Shown one piece after another: positions 27,120 through 35,814 of a stretch of DNA of 64,000 bases. Made by a program: the position numbers and the translations under genes. The stretch covers positions 1 through 64,000 of the forward strand of contig NZ_JONO01000018.1 in the NCBI RefSeq assembly GCF_000711895.1, in the 5' to 3' direction. Each line of letters starts with the position of its first letter. Position 1 is the first letter of the stretch. This stretch comes from Photorhabdus australis DSM 17609 (lineage in GTDB: Bacteria; Pseudomonadota; Gammaproteobacteria; Enterobacterales; Enterobacteriaceae). The notes under the pieces were generated by a model. That model saw only the letters and a list, made by a program, of their open reading frames with translations. It was not told where the DNA came from and ran no database searches.

Positions 27120-27651
27120 TTTTTATCACGGGTGGATTTTAATGATCCCCGTCATCCTTGGCGGCTGTTTACATATGGTGATTGTGACAAAAAACTATTT
27201 TTCCTGTTGGGCGATTCCAATACACCAACGTTATTTCGGCCGTAACAAAACCTGGCGCGGTTTTATTACTGTACCCTTTGTTACCGCGTTATTTTCACTA
27301 TTGTGGTTAGTTTTCGATACTGGAACACAAGACACGACTATTCCCCAAACTATTTCATCCTGCCTATTTGCTGGTTTTCTAGCGGGTTTCGGCTATGTTA
27401 TTTTCGAATTACCAAACTCTTGGCTAAAAAGGAGACTTGGCGCACCACCGGGGAAACACCCAGAGAAAAATAAACGATTGTTTATTTTATTCGATCAAAT
27501 TGATTCCGCTATTGGTGTCACAATAGCCTATTTTATTTATCTTAATCTTACTTATATAGATGCGCTTTTCTTTTTCCTCTGTTTTTTAATTAGCGCCTTT
27601 GTCGTTAAAAATATGCTATTTTTACTTTCACTGAAAAAAACGAGATTTTAA
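27109..27651 (+). CDS. CarS/DUF46-type CTP:phospholipid cytidylyltransferase
   Basis: The 180-residue membrane protein has the CarS (CDP-archaeol synthase) signatures: GRNKTWRGF at residues 44-52, ELPNSWLKRRLGAPPG at 100-115 and FDQIDSAIG at 128-136, with about five hydrophobic segments. CarS activates unsaturated archaetidic acid with CTP in archaea. The ATG at 27109 has a GGAG site and overlaps the upstream stop by 11 bp; an earlier TTG is rejected. Bacterial CdsA is a different, longer family, so this is a second CTP transferase with a distinct lipid substrate. Confidence 0.8.
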   Translation: MLNSFYHGWILMIPVILGGCLHMVIVTKNYFSCWAIPIHQRYFGRNKTWRGFITVPFVTALFSLLWLVFDTGTQDTTIPQTISSCLFAGFLAGFGYVIFELPNSWLKRRLGAPPGKHPEKNKRLFILFDQIDSAIGVTIAYFIYLNLTYIDALFFFLCFLISAFVVKNMLFLLSLKKTRF

Positions 27652-27672
27652 GTAGAAGATTCGATTAAAATA

Positions 27673-27695
27673 CCGCAGCAAAACGGCTGCGGTTT
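27673..27695 (+). terminator. Terminator after the lipid-type cluster
   Basis: CCGCAGC and GCTGCGG form a 7-bp stem around a 6-nt loop, followed by a short TTT. The T-run is poor, so efficiency is uncertain. Confidence 0.55.
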
Positions 27696-27720
27696 CGCAG
27701 CTTATATAATAAAATTCAAT

Positions 27721-27828
27721 TATACTCAAGACACTTCAAAGTGCATGTTTGAAAAACGATTATGTTGTTGAATTTAAATGTTTTTATGTCTGACGACTCA
27801 AGCATCTTGAAGTTCATTCGGTATATAT
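27721..27828. repeat. MITE-like element, family B copy 2 (inverted relative to copy 1)
   Basis: It reads tatactcaagacacttcaaa at the left and ends agttcattcggtatata. Its reverse complement matches 4291-4400 at all but about three positions. It lies between the lipid cluster terminator and the convergent ABC-2 operon. Confidence 0.78.
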
Positions 27829-27850
27829 GAAAAACAAAGATATGGAATTG

Positions 27851-28996
27851 TTACCTAAATATTCTACGCAAGTAATAGGTTATTTTCCTGAATTCACCAT
27901 TTCGCACCATCCCGATCAGAATTCCTAGTAGCATATAAACACCACCAAGAACCAACATCATAGCAATATCTCCCAATACATTCTGTACTGGCAACCCCAT
28001 CTGGTTAACACCTGCAATCGCTTTCGTTGCCCAAGTAGACGGTAAAGCAGAAGAGATTGCCCTCACCCAATCAGGCATTGCCTGTATCGGCCAAATGGTG
28101 CCAGAAATATAGAATACAGGCGTTGTCAAAAGAGCTATCGTCAAATAGATCATTTCTACGCTGCGCATACATTCTGTCACCAATTTCCCTAATCCGAGTA
28201 CTGCCAACATAAACAGGAATGTCAGCATTAATAGTAGAGGAATAGACGCTTCCTGCCGGTATCCCAACACCCACGGCCAAAGAACAAAAAATATGATAGA
28301 GAGAAAAAGCCAGATTGGTAATAACGCCGATAATGCTCCCAAATAGACAGGCAATGGTGGTTTACCTTTCGGCGTACCTCGCATCGTAATACTAACCCGC
28401 ACACAAGATATCAACAACGAATGTTGTAATAACATCACCAGCAAACCGGGAAAAACAATTGCAGCAAAACTAACACCTGGGTTAAATAACCCAACAGTTT
28501 CACTACGAATCGGCATCAGTAATAATTTTGTCTGCTCTGGACTGAAACCATATTTCAGTAATAATTTGCTGTTATATTCATTCAACAGTTGCCGGTGAGC
28601 AAAGGTCAACTCTTGCTGAATTTGCCCATTGGCAAGACGACTCGTTGCATCTCCATAAATCGGGAAGGTGATATTTTTTCCATTAAGGATATTTTTTTCC
28701 AGATCAGCCGGTATGATAATGATCGCGAAAATTTCACGTAATAGCAGATCATGACGGGCATCAGCCAAATTGTCATAACTGTGGACAGCAATTTTAGCCG
28801 TGGAATTAAGTTGACGTATCAGGGCACGACTAGCGAAGCTGTGATCCTGATCGATCACGGCAACAGGCAAATCCCATACTGTTGGCCGGACATATACCAA
28901 ACTCATCAGACACAGAGAAGCCAACATTAACATCCACATGGGTTTTTCCAGCATTCCCATTAGCACCCGACGGAAAGTTTGCCAATACATCCGCAT
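27851..28996 (-). CDS. ABC-2 type transporter permease (second of pair)
   Basis: The 381-residue protein has an N-terminal hydrophobic segment, a large periplasmic domain (including VAVIDQDHSFASRALIRQLN) and four to five C-terminal helices, the layout of YhhJ/YbhR-type ABC-2 permeases. Its ATG overlaps the preceding permease stop by one base. It works with the paralogous permease and the HlyD-type adaptor upstream, probably exporting a lipophilic compound or maintaining the envelope. No ATPase gene accompanies it. Confidence 0.82.
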   Translation of the reverse strand: MRMYWQTFRRVLMGMLEKPMWMLMLASLCLMSLVYVRPTVWDLPVAVIDQDHSFASRALIRQLNSTAKIAVHSYDNLADARHDLLLREIFAIIIIPADLEKNILNGKNITFPIYGDATSRLANGQIQQELTFAHRQLLNEYNSKLLLKYGFSPEQTKLLLMPIRSETVGLFNPGVSFAAIVFPGLLVMLLQHSLLISCVRVSITMRGTPKGKPPLPVYLGALSALLPIWLFLSIIFFVLWPWVLGYRQEASIPLLLMLTFLFMLAVLGLGKLVTECMRSVEMIYLTIALLTTPVFYISGTIWPIQAMPDWVRAISSALPSTWATKAIAGVNQMGLPVQNVLGDIAMMLVLGGVYMLLGILIGMVRNGEFRKITYYLRRIFR

Positions 28997-30141
28997 TATT
29001 CACCGCCTTGTAGCAGGCTAAGTCGTTTCAATAACCGATTACGCACAAGCAAGGAACAAACGAGAGGATAGATCAGTAACAAAGCACAAACAGATAAGAT
29101 CCCCAGCAAAGAAACTTCACGCAGAAAAATATCAAACATCGCATTCAAGGCGTGCGTCAAGGGTTCGATATTCGCAATTATCCTCGCTGGCAATATCATT
29201 GATAATTCTGGTACAGACATACCTGAAAAGGTCATCGCGATACTCACCAGCACTCCAATAAGGCTATAAGCAGTCAGTGCGCTATTGGTGAAAGTAAACA
29301 GCAGCAGGCCAATACTTTGAGCTGCAATGACATAGAAGAAACCCACTATCACCATATATATTGGATTACCATTTACTTTTGCATCAAATACACCAATCAG
29401 AGCGGCCAGTTCTACAATCAACAGCAGAGTAAAAAACAAGGTATAAGGTGCCAGTTTTCCCAACAGAGCAAAGGTAAACGGTTTCATTGTCAGTAACATA
29501 TTGCCACGTGCCATGCTATAAATTGTGCAGGTTACAACAAAAAGCTGTAACAAATGGATTGTTGCCGCAAACTGCTGATAATAGATGTAACTACCACTAG
29601 CGTTAAAAAGGCTGTCATAAACAAGCGTAACATTAGCTAGCGGAGGTAACTGATGGCCCATTTCTGTCGCCAATATGGAACGATACTTCGCATTAATCTC
29701 CACCATCAATCCACTAAGATCCTGAATTGCATAACTTCCAGCACCATAAAACAGCGCGTTGTAATACATACGCACTGTTGGCTGGCGACCACTAAGCGCA
29801 TTAGCCTCAAAATCGTGTGGAATATAAAGTAAAGCGTAATCTTTAGCATTACCAAGCCGCTCAAGAGATTCCTGCAATCCACCATCGTAGGATTTAATTT
29901 GCGCATGAGAAGCTGCATCCAGGTTACGGATAAGAGTATGTGACAATGGACTATGATCATTATCTACCACTGATACTGGCAGATTGAGCAACGTCCCTTC
30001 TGAGAAATTAGCACTGATCAGCACAAATAGCATCAAAGGGAATAGCCAGCTCAGCCAGTGAAAAACTGGACTACGGATCGTAGCCCGGATTTCTTGACTA
30101 AAAGCACGTTCGAAACTACGCCATGCAATCTTGCTCCGCAT
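28996..30141 (-). CDS. ABC-2 type transporter permease (first of pair)
   Basis: The 381-residue protein has the same length and layout as its neighbour: a hydrophobic segment near residues 30-45, the motif VSVVDNDHSPLSHTLIRNLD in the periplasmic domain, then C-terminal helices. It starts 7 bp after the adaptor gene's stop. The two permeases probably form a heterodimer. Confidence 0.82.
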   Translation of the reverse strand: MRSKIAWRSFERAFSQEIRATIRSPVFHWLSWLFPLMLFVLISANFSEGTLLNLPVSVVDNDHSPLSHTLIRNLDAASHAQIKSYDGGLQESLERLGNAKDYALLYIPHDFEANALSGRQPTVRMYYNALFYGAGSYAIQDLSGLMVEINAKYRSILATEMGHQLPPLANVTLVYDSLFNASGSYIYYQQFAATIHLLQLFVVTCTIYSMARGNMLLTMKPFTFALLGKLAPYTLFFTLLLIVELAALIGVFDAKVNGNPIYMVIVGFFYVIAAQSIGLLLFTFTNSALTAYSLIGVLVSIAMTFSGMSVPELSMILPARIIANIEPLTHALNAMFDIFLREVSLLGILSVCALLLIYPLVCSLLVRNRLLKRLSLLQGGE

Positions 30142-30148
30142 CAGTCAC

Positions 30149-31120
30149 CTATTCATCCCAACGCCACAAGGCACTCATACCAGGACGTAAACCTTCAATA
30201 GGCTGTACAGGATACAAACGAACTTCAAAAGTTCTTAAATCGAAATCACCGGTCGCACGAGTTGCGCGTTTAGTCGCATAATCTCCCATCGAAGAAATAT
30301 AACGAACTTCTGCTTCGACCTCTTTATCCCCCAGCGCCGGAACACGGAGTTTGACTTTATCCCCTTTGCGTACTTTTGTCAGAATATCTTCCCGCAGGTT
30401 ATAAACAAAATAAGCTTCTGGTACACGAACTAACGTCACCAGCGGGCTGTTAGCATTAAGTAATTCCCCTACTTCTGCCGGAATCGGCCCAACTTCACCC
30501 GCTACAGGAGCTTTGACCTGTAAATCATCACTTTGGGTCTGTAATTCAATTAGTTGTTGTTCTGCTTGACGCAAAGCCGCTGCATATTTCTGACGTATTT
30601 CAATCCTGTCACCATGCATACCTTCATCCAATGCCGCTTTTGCTCCTTGCATCTTCTGATAGGCAACATCCCTGCTTCGGCGGGCATTATCCAGTTCATT
30701 TGGTGAAACATAACCTTTGGATGCTATATTCTGGACACGGTTGTACTCACGCATCGCATTATCATATTCAGCCTGAGCTTGTGCCAAACCTGCTTCCAAA
30801 TTCCGGATACTTTCTTCACGCGTACCATGAAGAGACTGCTCTAGCTGGGCTTTAGCCTGATCACGGACAGCTTCCAGTGAGGCTACCTGAGCTAGTAATT
30901 CAGGATTTTCGAGCGTAATCAACAACTGACCCACCTTAACATCATCTCCTCGTTCTACATGGCGCTCGATCACCCGACCTTTGGCTTTGGATGCCACAAT
31001 TACTTCCGGCGCATCAACTTCACCTTGCAACAATAAGTATTGGTTATGAGAACGGAATAACACAGCCATTGCTGTGAGCAGAATAACCAGTAAGATCGTA
31101 AAAAGTGTTCTTTTTTTCAT
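30149..31120 (-). CDS. HlyD/EmrA-type membrane fusion protein
   Basis: The 323-residue protein has one N-terminal transmembrane helix (TLFTILLVILLTAMAVLF), a lipoyl/barrel-sandwich half (GRVIERHVERGDDVKVGQLL), a long coiled coil (residues about 75-190, rich in A, E, Q) and a closing half with VKAPVAGEVGPIPAEVGE. This adaptor links an inner-membrane exporter to an outer-membrane channel. The ATG at 31120 gives a normal anchor; the longer frame adds 18 unlikely residues. First gene of the export operon, divergent from btsS. Confidence 0.85.
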   Translation of the reverse strand: MKKRTLFTILLVILLTAMAVLFRSHNQYLLLQGEVDAPEVIVASKAKGRVIERHVERGDDVKVGQLLITLENPELLAQVASLEAVRDQAKAQLEQSLHGTREESIRNLEAGLAQAQAEYDNAMREYNRVQNIASKGYVSPNELDNARRSRDVAYQKMQGAKAALDEGMHGDRIEIRQKYAAALRQAEQQLIELQTQSDDLQVKAPVAGEVGPIPAEVGELLNANSPLVTLVRVPEAYFVYNLREDILTKVRKGDKVKLRVPALGDKEVEAEVRYISSMGDYATKRATRATGDFDLRTFEVRLYPVQPIEGLRPGMSALWRWDE

Positions 31121-31355
31121 TTGTTTTACACACCCAAAATCGCCCGACCTGAAACTAATAGCATAGTCTCGCATTGTTTTACGGAAAATTTCTTATATGT
31201 TTGTGCGTATAATCACTGACAGAAAGGAAAAATTTTCACAATAGTGGAATGGTTTATGGCTCTTGTCAAATATTGTTCTACTTAAACCAAATTTTTAATT
31301 TTATCGTTAACAATTTCTGTAAACTGGTAACATTAACAATCTTCCCAGAAAGCCT

Positions 31356-33041
31356 ATGTACGAATTTAGCCTCGTGTTGTTATTACTACAGCAAATGTGC
31401 GTCTACTTAGTCATCGCCTGGCTACTAAGTAAAACGCCGCTATTTATTCCACTCTTACAGGTCACAGTTCGCTTGCCTCACAAGTTACTATGCTACGTCA
31501 TTTTCTCCATTTTCTGCATTATGGGGACTTACTTTGGTCTACATGTAGGTGATTCCATTGCCAATACTCGTGCTATTGGTGCCGTTCTTGGTGGGCTATT
31601 GGGTGGACCAGGCGTTGGCATGCTGGTTGGATTAACAGGTGGGCTACACCGTTATTCTCTTGGTGGGATGACCGCTTTCAGCTGCATGATATCGACTATT
31701 ATCGAAGGTTTGATCGGTGGAATTATTCACAGTTACCTAATAAAACGCGGTCGAATAAACCAGCTGATTAATCCCTGGACAGCCGCTGTCGTAACGTTCT
31801 GTGCTGAAATAATACAAATGGGAATTTTACTACTACTTGCTCGCCCATATAGTGAAGCATTAGCGTTAGTAAAAAATATCGCCGTGCCAATGATTGTCAC
31901 CAATAGTATCGGCTCAGCAATGTTCATACGTATTCTGCTCGACCGGCGCGCTATATTTGAAAAATATACCAGTGCATTTTCTGCTCAGGCACTCAAGATC
32001 GCCGTCTATACTGAAGGTATTCTGCGGAAAGGATTTAATGAAAATAACAGCATGCGGGTAGCAAAAGTTATTTATCAACAATTGGAAATCGGCGCAGTTG
32101 CCATTACGGATAGGGAAAAACTGCTGGCGTTTATTGGTATCGGTTCAGATCATCATCTTCCCGGAACACCTATTGCCTCCGCTCTATCCCGTCGGGCAAT
32201 TGAAAATAACGAGGTCGTTTATGCCGACGGCAACGAAATACCTTACCGATGCTCAATCAATCCAACCTGCAAACTGGGTTCCACCTTAGTCATTCCACTA
32301 CGAGGAGAAAATCAACAAGTGATCGGAACGATTAAACTCTACGAAGCTAAAAATCGTCTGTTCAGCTCAATCAACCGGACTCTTGGGGAAGGTATTGCCA
32401 GCCTGCTATCTGCCCAAATCCTCGCCGGACAATATGAACGAAATAAACAATCACTGCTCCAATCAGAAATCAAGTTGCTTCACGCGCAAGTGAATCCTCA
32501 CTTTTTATTCAATGCTCTAAATACCCTGCAAGCCGTGATCCGCCGGGACAGTAAACAAGCTTGTCAGTTAGTACAATATCTCTCAACCTTCTTCCGTAAG
32601 AACTTGAAACGGTCAGAACAAATTGTCAGTCTGGCTGATGAAATCGAACATGTGAATGCTTACCTACAAATTGAGAAAGCACGATTCCGTGATCATCTGC
32701 AAATGTGTATTGAATTACCTGATTCTCTACTTAATGCCAGGCTACCTGCTTTTTCTCTCCAGCCGATAGTAGAAAATGCCATCAAACACGGTACATCACA
32801 ATTGCTGGAAACCGGCAAAATTACTATCCGTGCCCATCAGCGGGATAAATTGCTGATAATGGAAGTGGAAGATAATGCCGGTCTGTATAAACCAGTTTCC
32901 ATGGGCGATGGATTAGGAATGAGTCTAGTGGATAAACGACTACGACTTCGCTATGGTGAAAATTACGGTGTGCAAATAGATTGCCAACCCGAACAATTTA
33001 CCCGCGTAACTTTATGTTTACCACTAGAATACAGAGGCTGA
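31356..33041 (+). CDS. btsS: Sensor histidine kinase BtsS (LytS family)
   Basis: The 561-residue kinase matches E. coli BtsS (YehU), the high-affinity pyruvate receptor, in length and along most of its sequence. It has a six-helix 5TM-LytS sensor (TRAIGAVLGGLLGGPGVGML), a GAF-like middle, the phospho-acceptor region HAQVNPHFLFNALNTLQ and an ATPase domain with VENAIKHG and DGLGMSLVDKRL. btsR follows by 15 bp. Confidence 0.93.
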   Translation: MYEFSLVLLLLQQMCVYLVIAWLLSKTPLFIPLLQVTVRLPHKLLCYVIFSIFCIMGTYFGLHVGDSIANTRAIGAVLGGLLGGPGVGMLVGLTGGLHRYSLGGMTAFSCMISTIIEGLIGGIIHSYLIKRGRINQLINPWTAAVVTFCAEIIQMGILLLLARPYSEALALVKNIAVPMIVTNSIGSAMFIRILLDRRAIFEKYTSAFSAQALKIAVYTEGILRKGFNENNSMRVAKVIYQQLEIGAVAITDREKLLAFIGIGSDHHLPGTPIASALSRRAIENNEVVYADGNEIPYRCSINPTCKLGSTLVIPLRGENQQVIGTIKLYEAKNRLFSSINRTLGEGIASLLSAQILAGQYERNKQSLLQSEIKLLHAQVNPHFLFNALNTLQAVIRRDSKQACQLVQYLSTFFRKNLKRSEQIVSLADEIEHVNAYLQIEKARFRDHLQMCIELPDSLLNARLPAFSLQPIVENAIKHGTSQLLETGKITIRAHQRDKLLIMEVEDNAGLYKPVSMGDGLGMSLVDKRLRLRYGENYGVQIDCQPEQFTRVTLCLPLEYRG

Positions 33042-33056
33042 TAAAACTGTGTGAGT

Positions 33057-33773
33057 ATGAATATATTAATTGTTGATGACGAACCACTAGCACGAGAGAA
33101 CCTGCGTTGTTTACTAGAAGAAGAACAAGATATCCAAATCATTGGCGAATGCGCCAACGCCGTTGAAGCCATTGGTGCGATCCATCGCCTAAAACCAGAT
33201 GTTGTATTTCTGGATATCCAAATGCCACGTATCACCGGATTAGAAATGGTTAGTATGCTCGATCCAGAGCATCGCCCCGATATTGTTTTCCTGACGGCAT
33301 TTGATGAATACGCAATACAGGCGTTTGAAGAGCACGCATTCGACTATTTATTAAAGCCACTGGAAAAAAATCGTTTGACCAAAACCTTACAACGATTACG
33401 TCAAGGGCATCAGAAACAAGATATTTCCATCCTGAAAGCAGAAGAACCACTGAAATATATCCCATGCACTGGCCACAGTCGCATATGGCTTGTTCAACTG
33501 GATGAAATACTTTATGTCACCTCCCGTCCAAGTGGAGTTTATGTTATGTGTACCAATGGCCAAGAGGGATTTACTGAATTAACACTTCGCACACTGGAAA
33601 CTCGTACACCACTGATGAGAAATCATCGTCAATATCTGGTTAATATGACTCATCTGCGCGAAATCCTATTTGGTGATCATGGACAGGCTGAACTGATTTT
33701 ACGTAACGGTAAAACTATTCCTATTAGCCGCCGCTACCTGAAGCCATTGAAAGAGGCGTTGGGATTGAAATAA
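33057..33773 (+). CDS. btsR: Response regulator BtsR (LytTR family)
   Basis: The 238-residue regulator has a receiver domain ([13 protein letters not shown], phospho-Asp in [10 protein letters not shown], the switch Lys in LLKP) and a C-terminal LytTR DNA-binding domain ([22 protein letters not shown]). A GTG two codons upstream is possible; the ATG at 33057 fits the family start. In E. coli BtsR activates btsT. The next gene here is a BtsT/CstA homologue with matching promoter repeats. Confidence 0.93.
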   Translation: MNILIVDDEPLARENLRCLLEEEQDIQIIGECANAVEAIGAIHRLKPDVVFLDIQMPRITGLEMVSMLDPEHRPDIVFLTAFDEYAIQAFEEHAFDYLLKPLEKNRLTKTLQRLRQGHQKQDISILKAEEPLKYIPCTGHSRIWLVQLDEILYVTSRPSGVYVMCTNGQEGFTELTLRTLETRTPLMRNHRQYLVNMTHLREILFGDHGQAELILRNGKTIPISRRYLKPLKEALGLK

Positions 33774-33819
33774 TAAGTGATATTCATCACATTTTCAGCA
33801 GGTTAATCAACTTTTGCTA

Positions 33820-33868
33820 ACCACTTACCTGCTGAATCTAACCACTTAACCCGCCATACAACCACTCA
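33820..33868 (+). promoter_or_regulatory. Three direct BtsR-type repeats upstream of the CstA/BtsT gene
   Basis: ACCACTTA occurs at 33820-33827 and 33841-33848, and ACCACTCA at 33861-33868. Spacers are 13 and 12 bp. The published BtsR (YehT) site, as I recall it, is ACC(G/A)CT(C/T)A in direct repeat with a 13-bp spacer, so all three match. Spacing of 21 and 20 bp puts them on one DNA face. Confidence 0.78.
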
Positions 33869-33944
33869 CTCAGACACCCTCCTGTTGCTTCCTTTAGCTG
33901 TGACAAGATAGGAATAAAAACTTATCGATCTCAGGAGAAGAGAA

Positions 33945-35747
33945 ATGCAACACGCTCTTACTTTTATTATTGCGACGTTGTGTATCCTGGTTATCTGCTA
34001 CCGCTTGTATGGTGTATTTTTCGTTAAGAAAGTACTGAAAGCTGATGACAATGAGGTAACACCTTCGCATTTACTGGAAGATGGCAAAAATTATGTCCCC
34101 ACAAGGAAATGGGTCAATTTCGGCAGCCACTTCGCTGCAATTGCTGCGGCAGGCCCGTTGGTGGGCCCCGTATTAGCAGCTCAGTACGGTTATCTGCCCA
34201 GCATGTTATGGTTATTAATCGGCTGTGTCATTGGCGGTGCAGTACACGATACCGTTATTCTGTTCGCCTCAATGAAACATAGCGGTAAATCTCTGTCAGA
34301 AGTTACTAAAGCAGAGCTTGGTCCGATTGCTGGATGGTGTACCGGTCTTGCAATGCTATTCATCATCACTATCACCATGTCAGGTCTCTGCCTGGTGGTA
34401 GTTCACGCTTTGGAACGTAACCCCTGGGGTACATTTGCAGTACTTATGACCATTCCAGTAGCGGTTGGTGTCGGTCTGTGGGAACGCTTTACCGGTAATA
34501 TGCGCGGAGCAACCTGGGTGGGTATTATCACTATCATGATATGCGTGATCGCCGGTCCTTACATTCAGACATCCGCTTTCGGTGAATGGTTAAGTCTGCG
34601 TACATCAACCGTCAGCATAGCACTGCCAATCTACGCATTCTTCGCAACTGCTCTGCCAGTATGGATGCTACTGACTCCACGTGGCTATATTTCCAGCTTT
34701 ATGAAAATCGGTGTATTTGGAGCACTGGTTGTAGGCGTGATCTTTATTAATCCAGAGATACAATTCCCGGCAGTCACTGAATTTATTCATGGCAATGGCC
34801 CTGTACTGGCAGGTCCGGTATGGCCATTTATCTCTATCACTATTGCTTGTGGTGCAATTTCTGGTTTCCACGCATTTATCGGCTCTGGTACAACTCCCAA
34901 ACAGATCGATAAATGGAGTGATATCCTGCCAGTTGGCTTCGGTGCAATGCTAGCAGAATGTGTTGTTGGCGTAATGGCACTGATTGCTGCTACCTCCCTG
35001 TATCCTGCTGACTACTTCGCGATTAATGCCTCTCCAGAAGTCTTTGCCACATTAGGTATGGACGTTGTCCACTTACCAACGTTGAGTCAAGAAATCGGCC
35101 TCGATCTGAATGGCCGTACTGGTGGTGCAGTAACGCTGGCAGTAGGTATGGCGGATATATTCACTCGTATTCCCTGGTTTAACCAGTTAACATCCTATTT
35201 CTTCCAATTCGTTGTCATGTTCGAAGCGGTATTTATCCTGACAGCCGTTGATTCCGGTACGCGTGTTGCCCGTTACCTGCTGCAAGATTTCTTGGGTGAT
35301 ATCTGGGCACCGCTAAAACGCATCGACTGGTTACCGGGTTCTATTGGTTGTAGTATCATTGCTTGCTTACTGTGGGGCTACCTATTGAATTCCGGCGACA
35401 TCAATTCAGTCTGGGCTCTATTCGGAGTGTCCAATCAATTGATGGCATCTATCGGCCTGATGATTGGTGCAACAGTTATCCTACGACTATCTGAAAAACG
35501 CTGGTACATGTTGACCTGTCTGATCCCACTAGCTTATCTGTATATTACTGTGAACTATGCTGCTTACTGGATGGTGAAGCATGTTTATTTCAACTCCGCA
35601 GCAAAAGGTTTCAATATTTTTAATGGCACTATCTCAATTGCAATGGTTATCCTTGGTGCCGTAATTCTGGCTGCTTCTATCATGCAATGGCTGAAACTAT
35701 GGCACGCGCGTAGTACCAGCAATCCAGTTAAGGCATTAAGTAATTGA
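33945..35747 (+). CDS. CstA/BtsT-family pyruvate or peptide transporter
   Basis: The 600-residue protein has many transmembrane helices and the CstA core: HFAAIAAAGPLVGPVLAAQYG, GGAVHDTVILFASM, GSGTTPKQID and TAVDSGTRVARYLLQ. It is about 100 residues shorter than E. coli CstA (701) and BtsT (716), with a short N-terminus before that core. An AGGAGA site precedes the ATG. Position after btsSR and the promoter repeats argue for pyruvate uptake induced through BtsSR. Confidence 0.88.
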   Translation: MQHALTFIIATLCILVICYRLYGVFFVKKVLKADDNEVTPSHLLEDGKNYVPTRKWVNFGSHFAAIAAAGPLVGPVLAAQYGYLPSMLWLLIGCVIGGAVHDTVILFASMKHSGKSLSEVTKAELGPIAGWCTGLAMLFIITITMSGLCLVVVHALERNPWGTFAVLMTIPVAVGVGLWERFTGNMRGATWVGIITIMICVIAGPYIQTSAFGEWLSLRTSTVSIALPIYAFFATALPVWMLLTPRGYISSFMKIGVFGALVVGVIFINPEIQFPAVTEFIHGNGPVLAGPVWPFISITIACGAISGFHAFIGSGTTPKQIDKWSDILPVGFGAMLAECVVGVMALIAATSLYPADYFAINASPEVFATLGMDVVHLPTLSQEIGLDLNGRTGGAVTLAVGMADIFTRIPWFNQLTSYFFQFVVMFEAVFILTAVDSGTRVARYLLQDFLGDIWAPLKRIDWLPGSIGCSIIACLLWGYLLNSGDINSVWALFGVSNQLMASIGLMIGATVILRLSEKRWYMLTCLIPLAYLYITVNYAAYWMVKHVYFNSAAKGFNIFNGTISIAMVILGAVILAASIMQWLKLWHARSTSNPVKALSN

Positions 35748-35764
35748 TCTATCTCTATATATCA

Positions 35765-35794
35765 AAAACGGCTCCTGTGAAAAGGAGCCGTTTT
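35765..35794. terminator. Bidirectional terminator between CstA-type gene and deaD
   Basis: AAAACGGCTCCT and AGGAGCCGTTTT form a perfect 12-bp stem around a 6-nt loop, serving the two convergent genes. Confidence 0.9.
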
Positions 35795-35814
35795 ATCATT
35801 CAAATATCAGTCAA

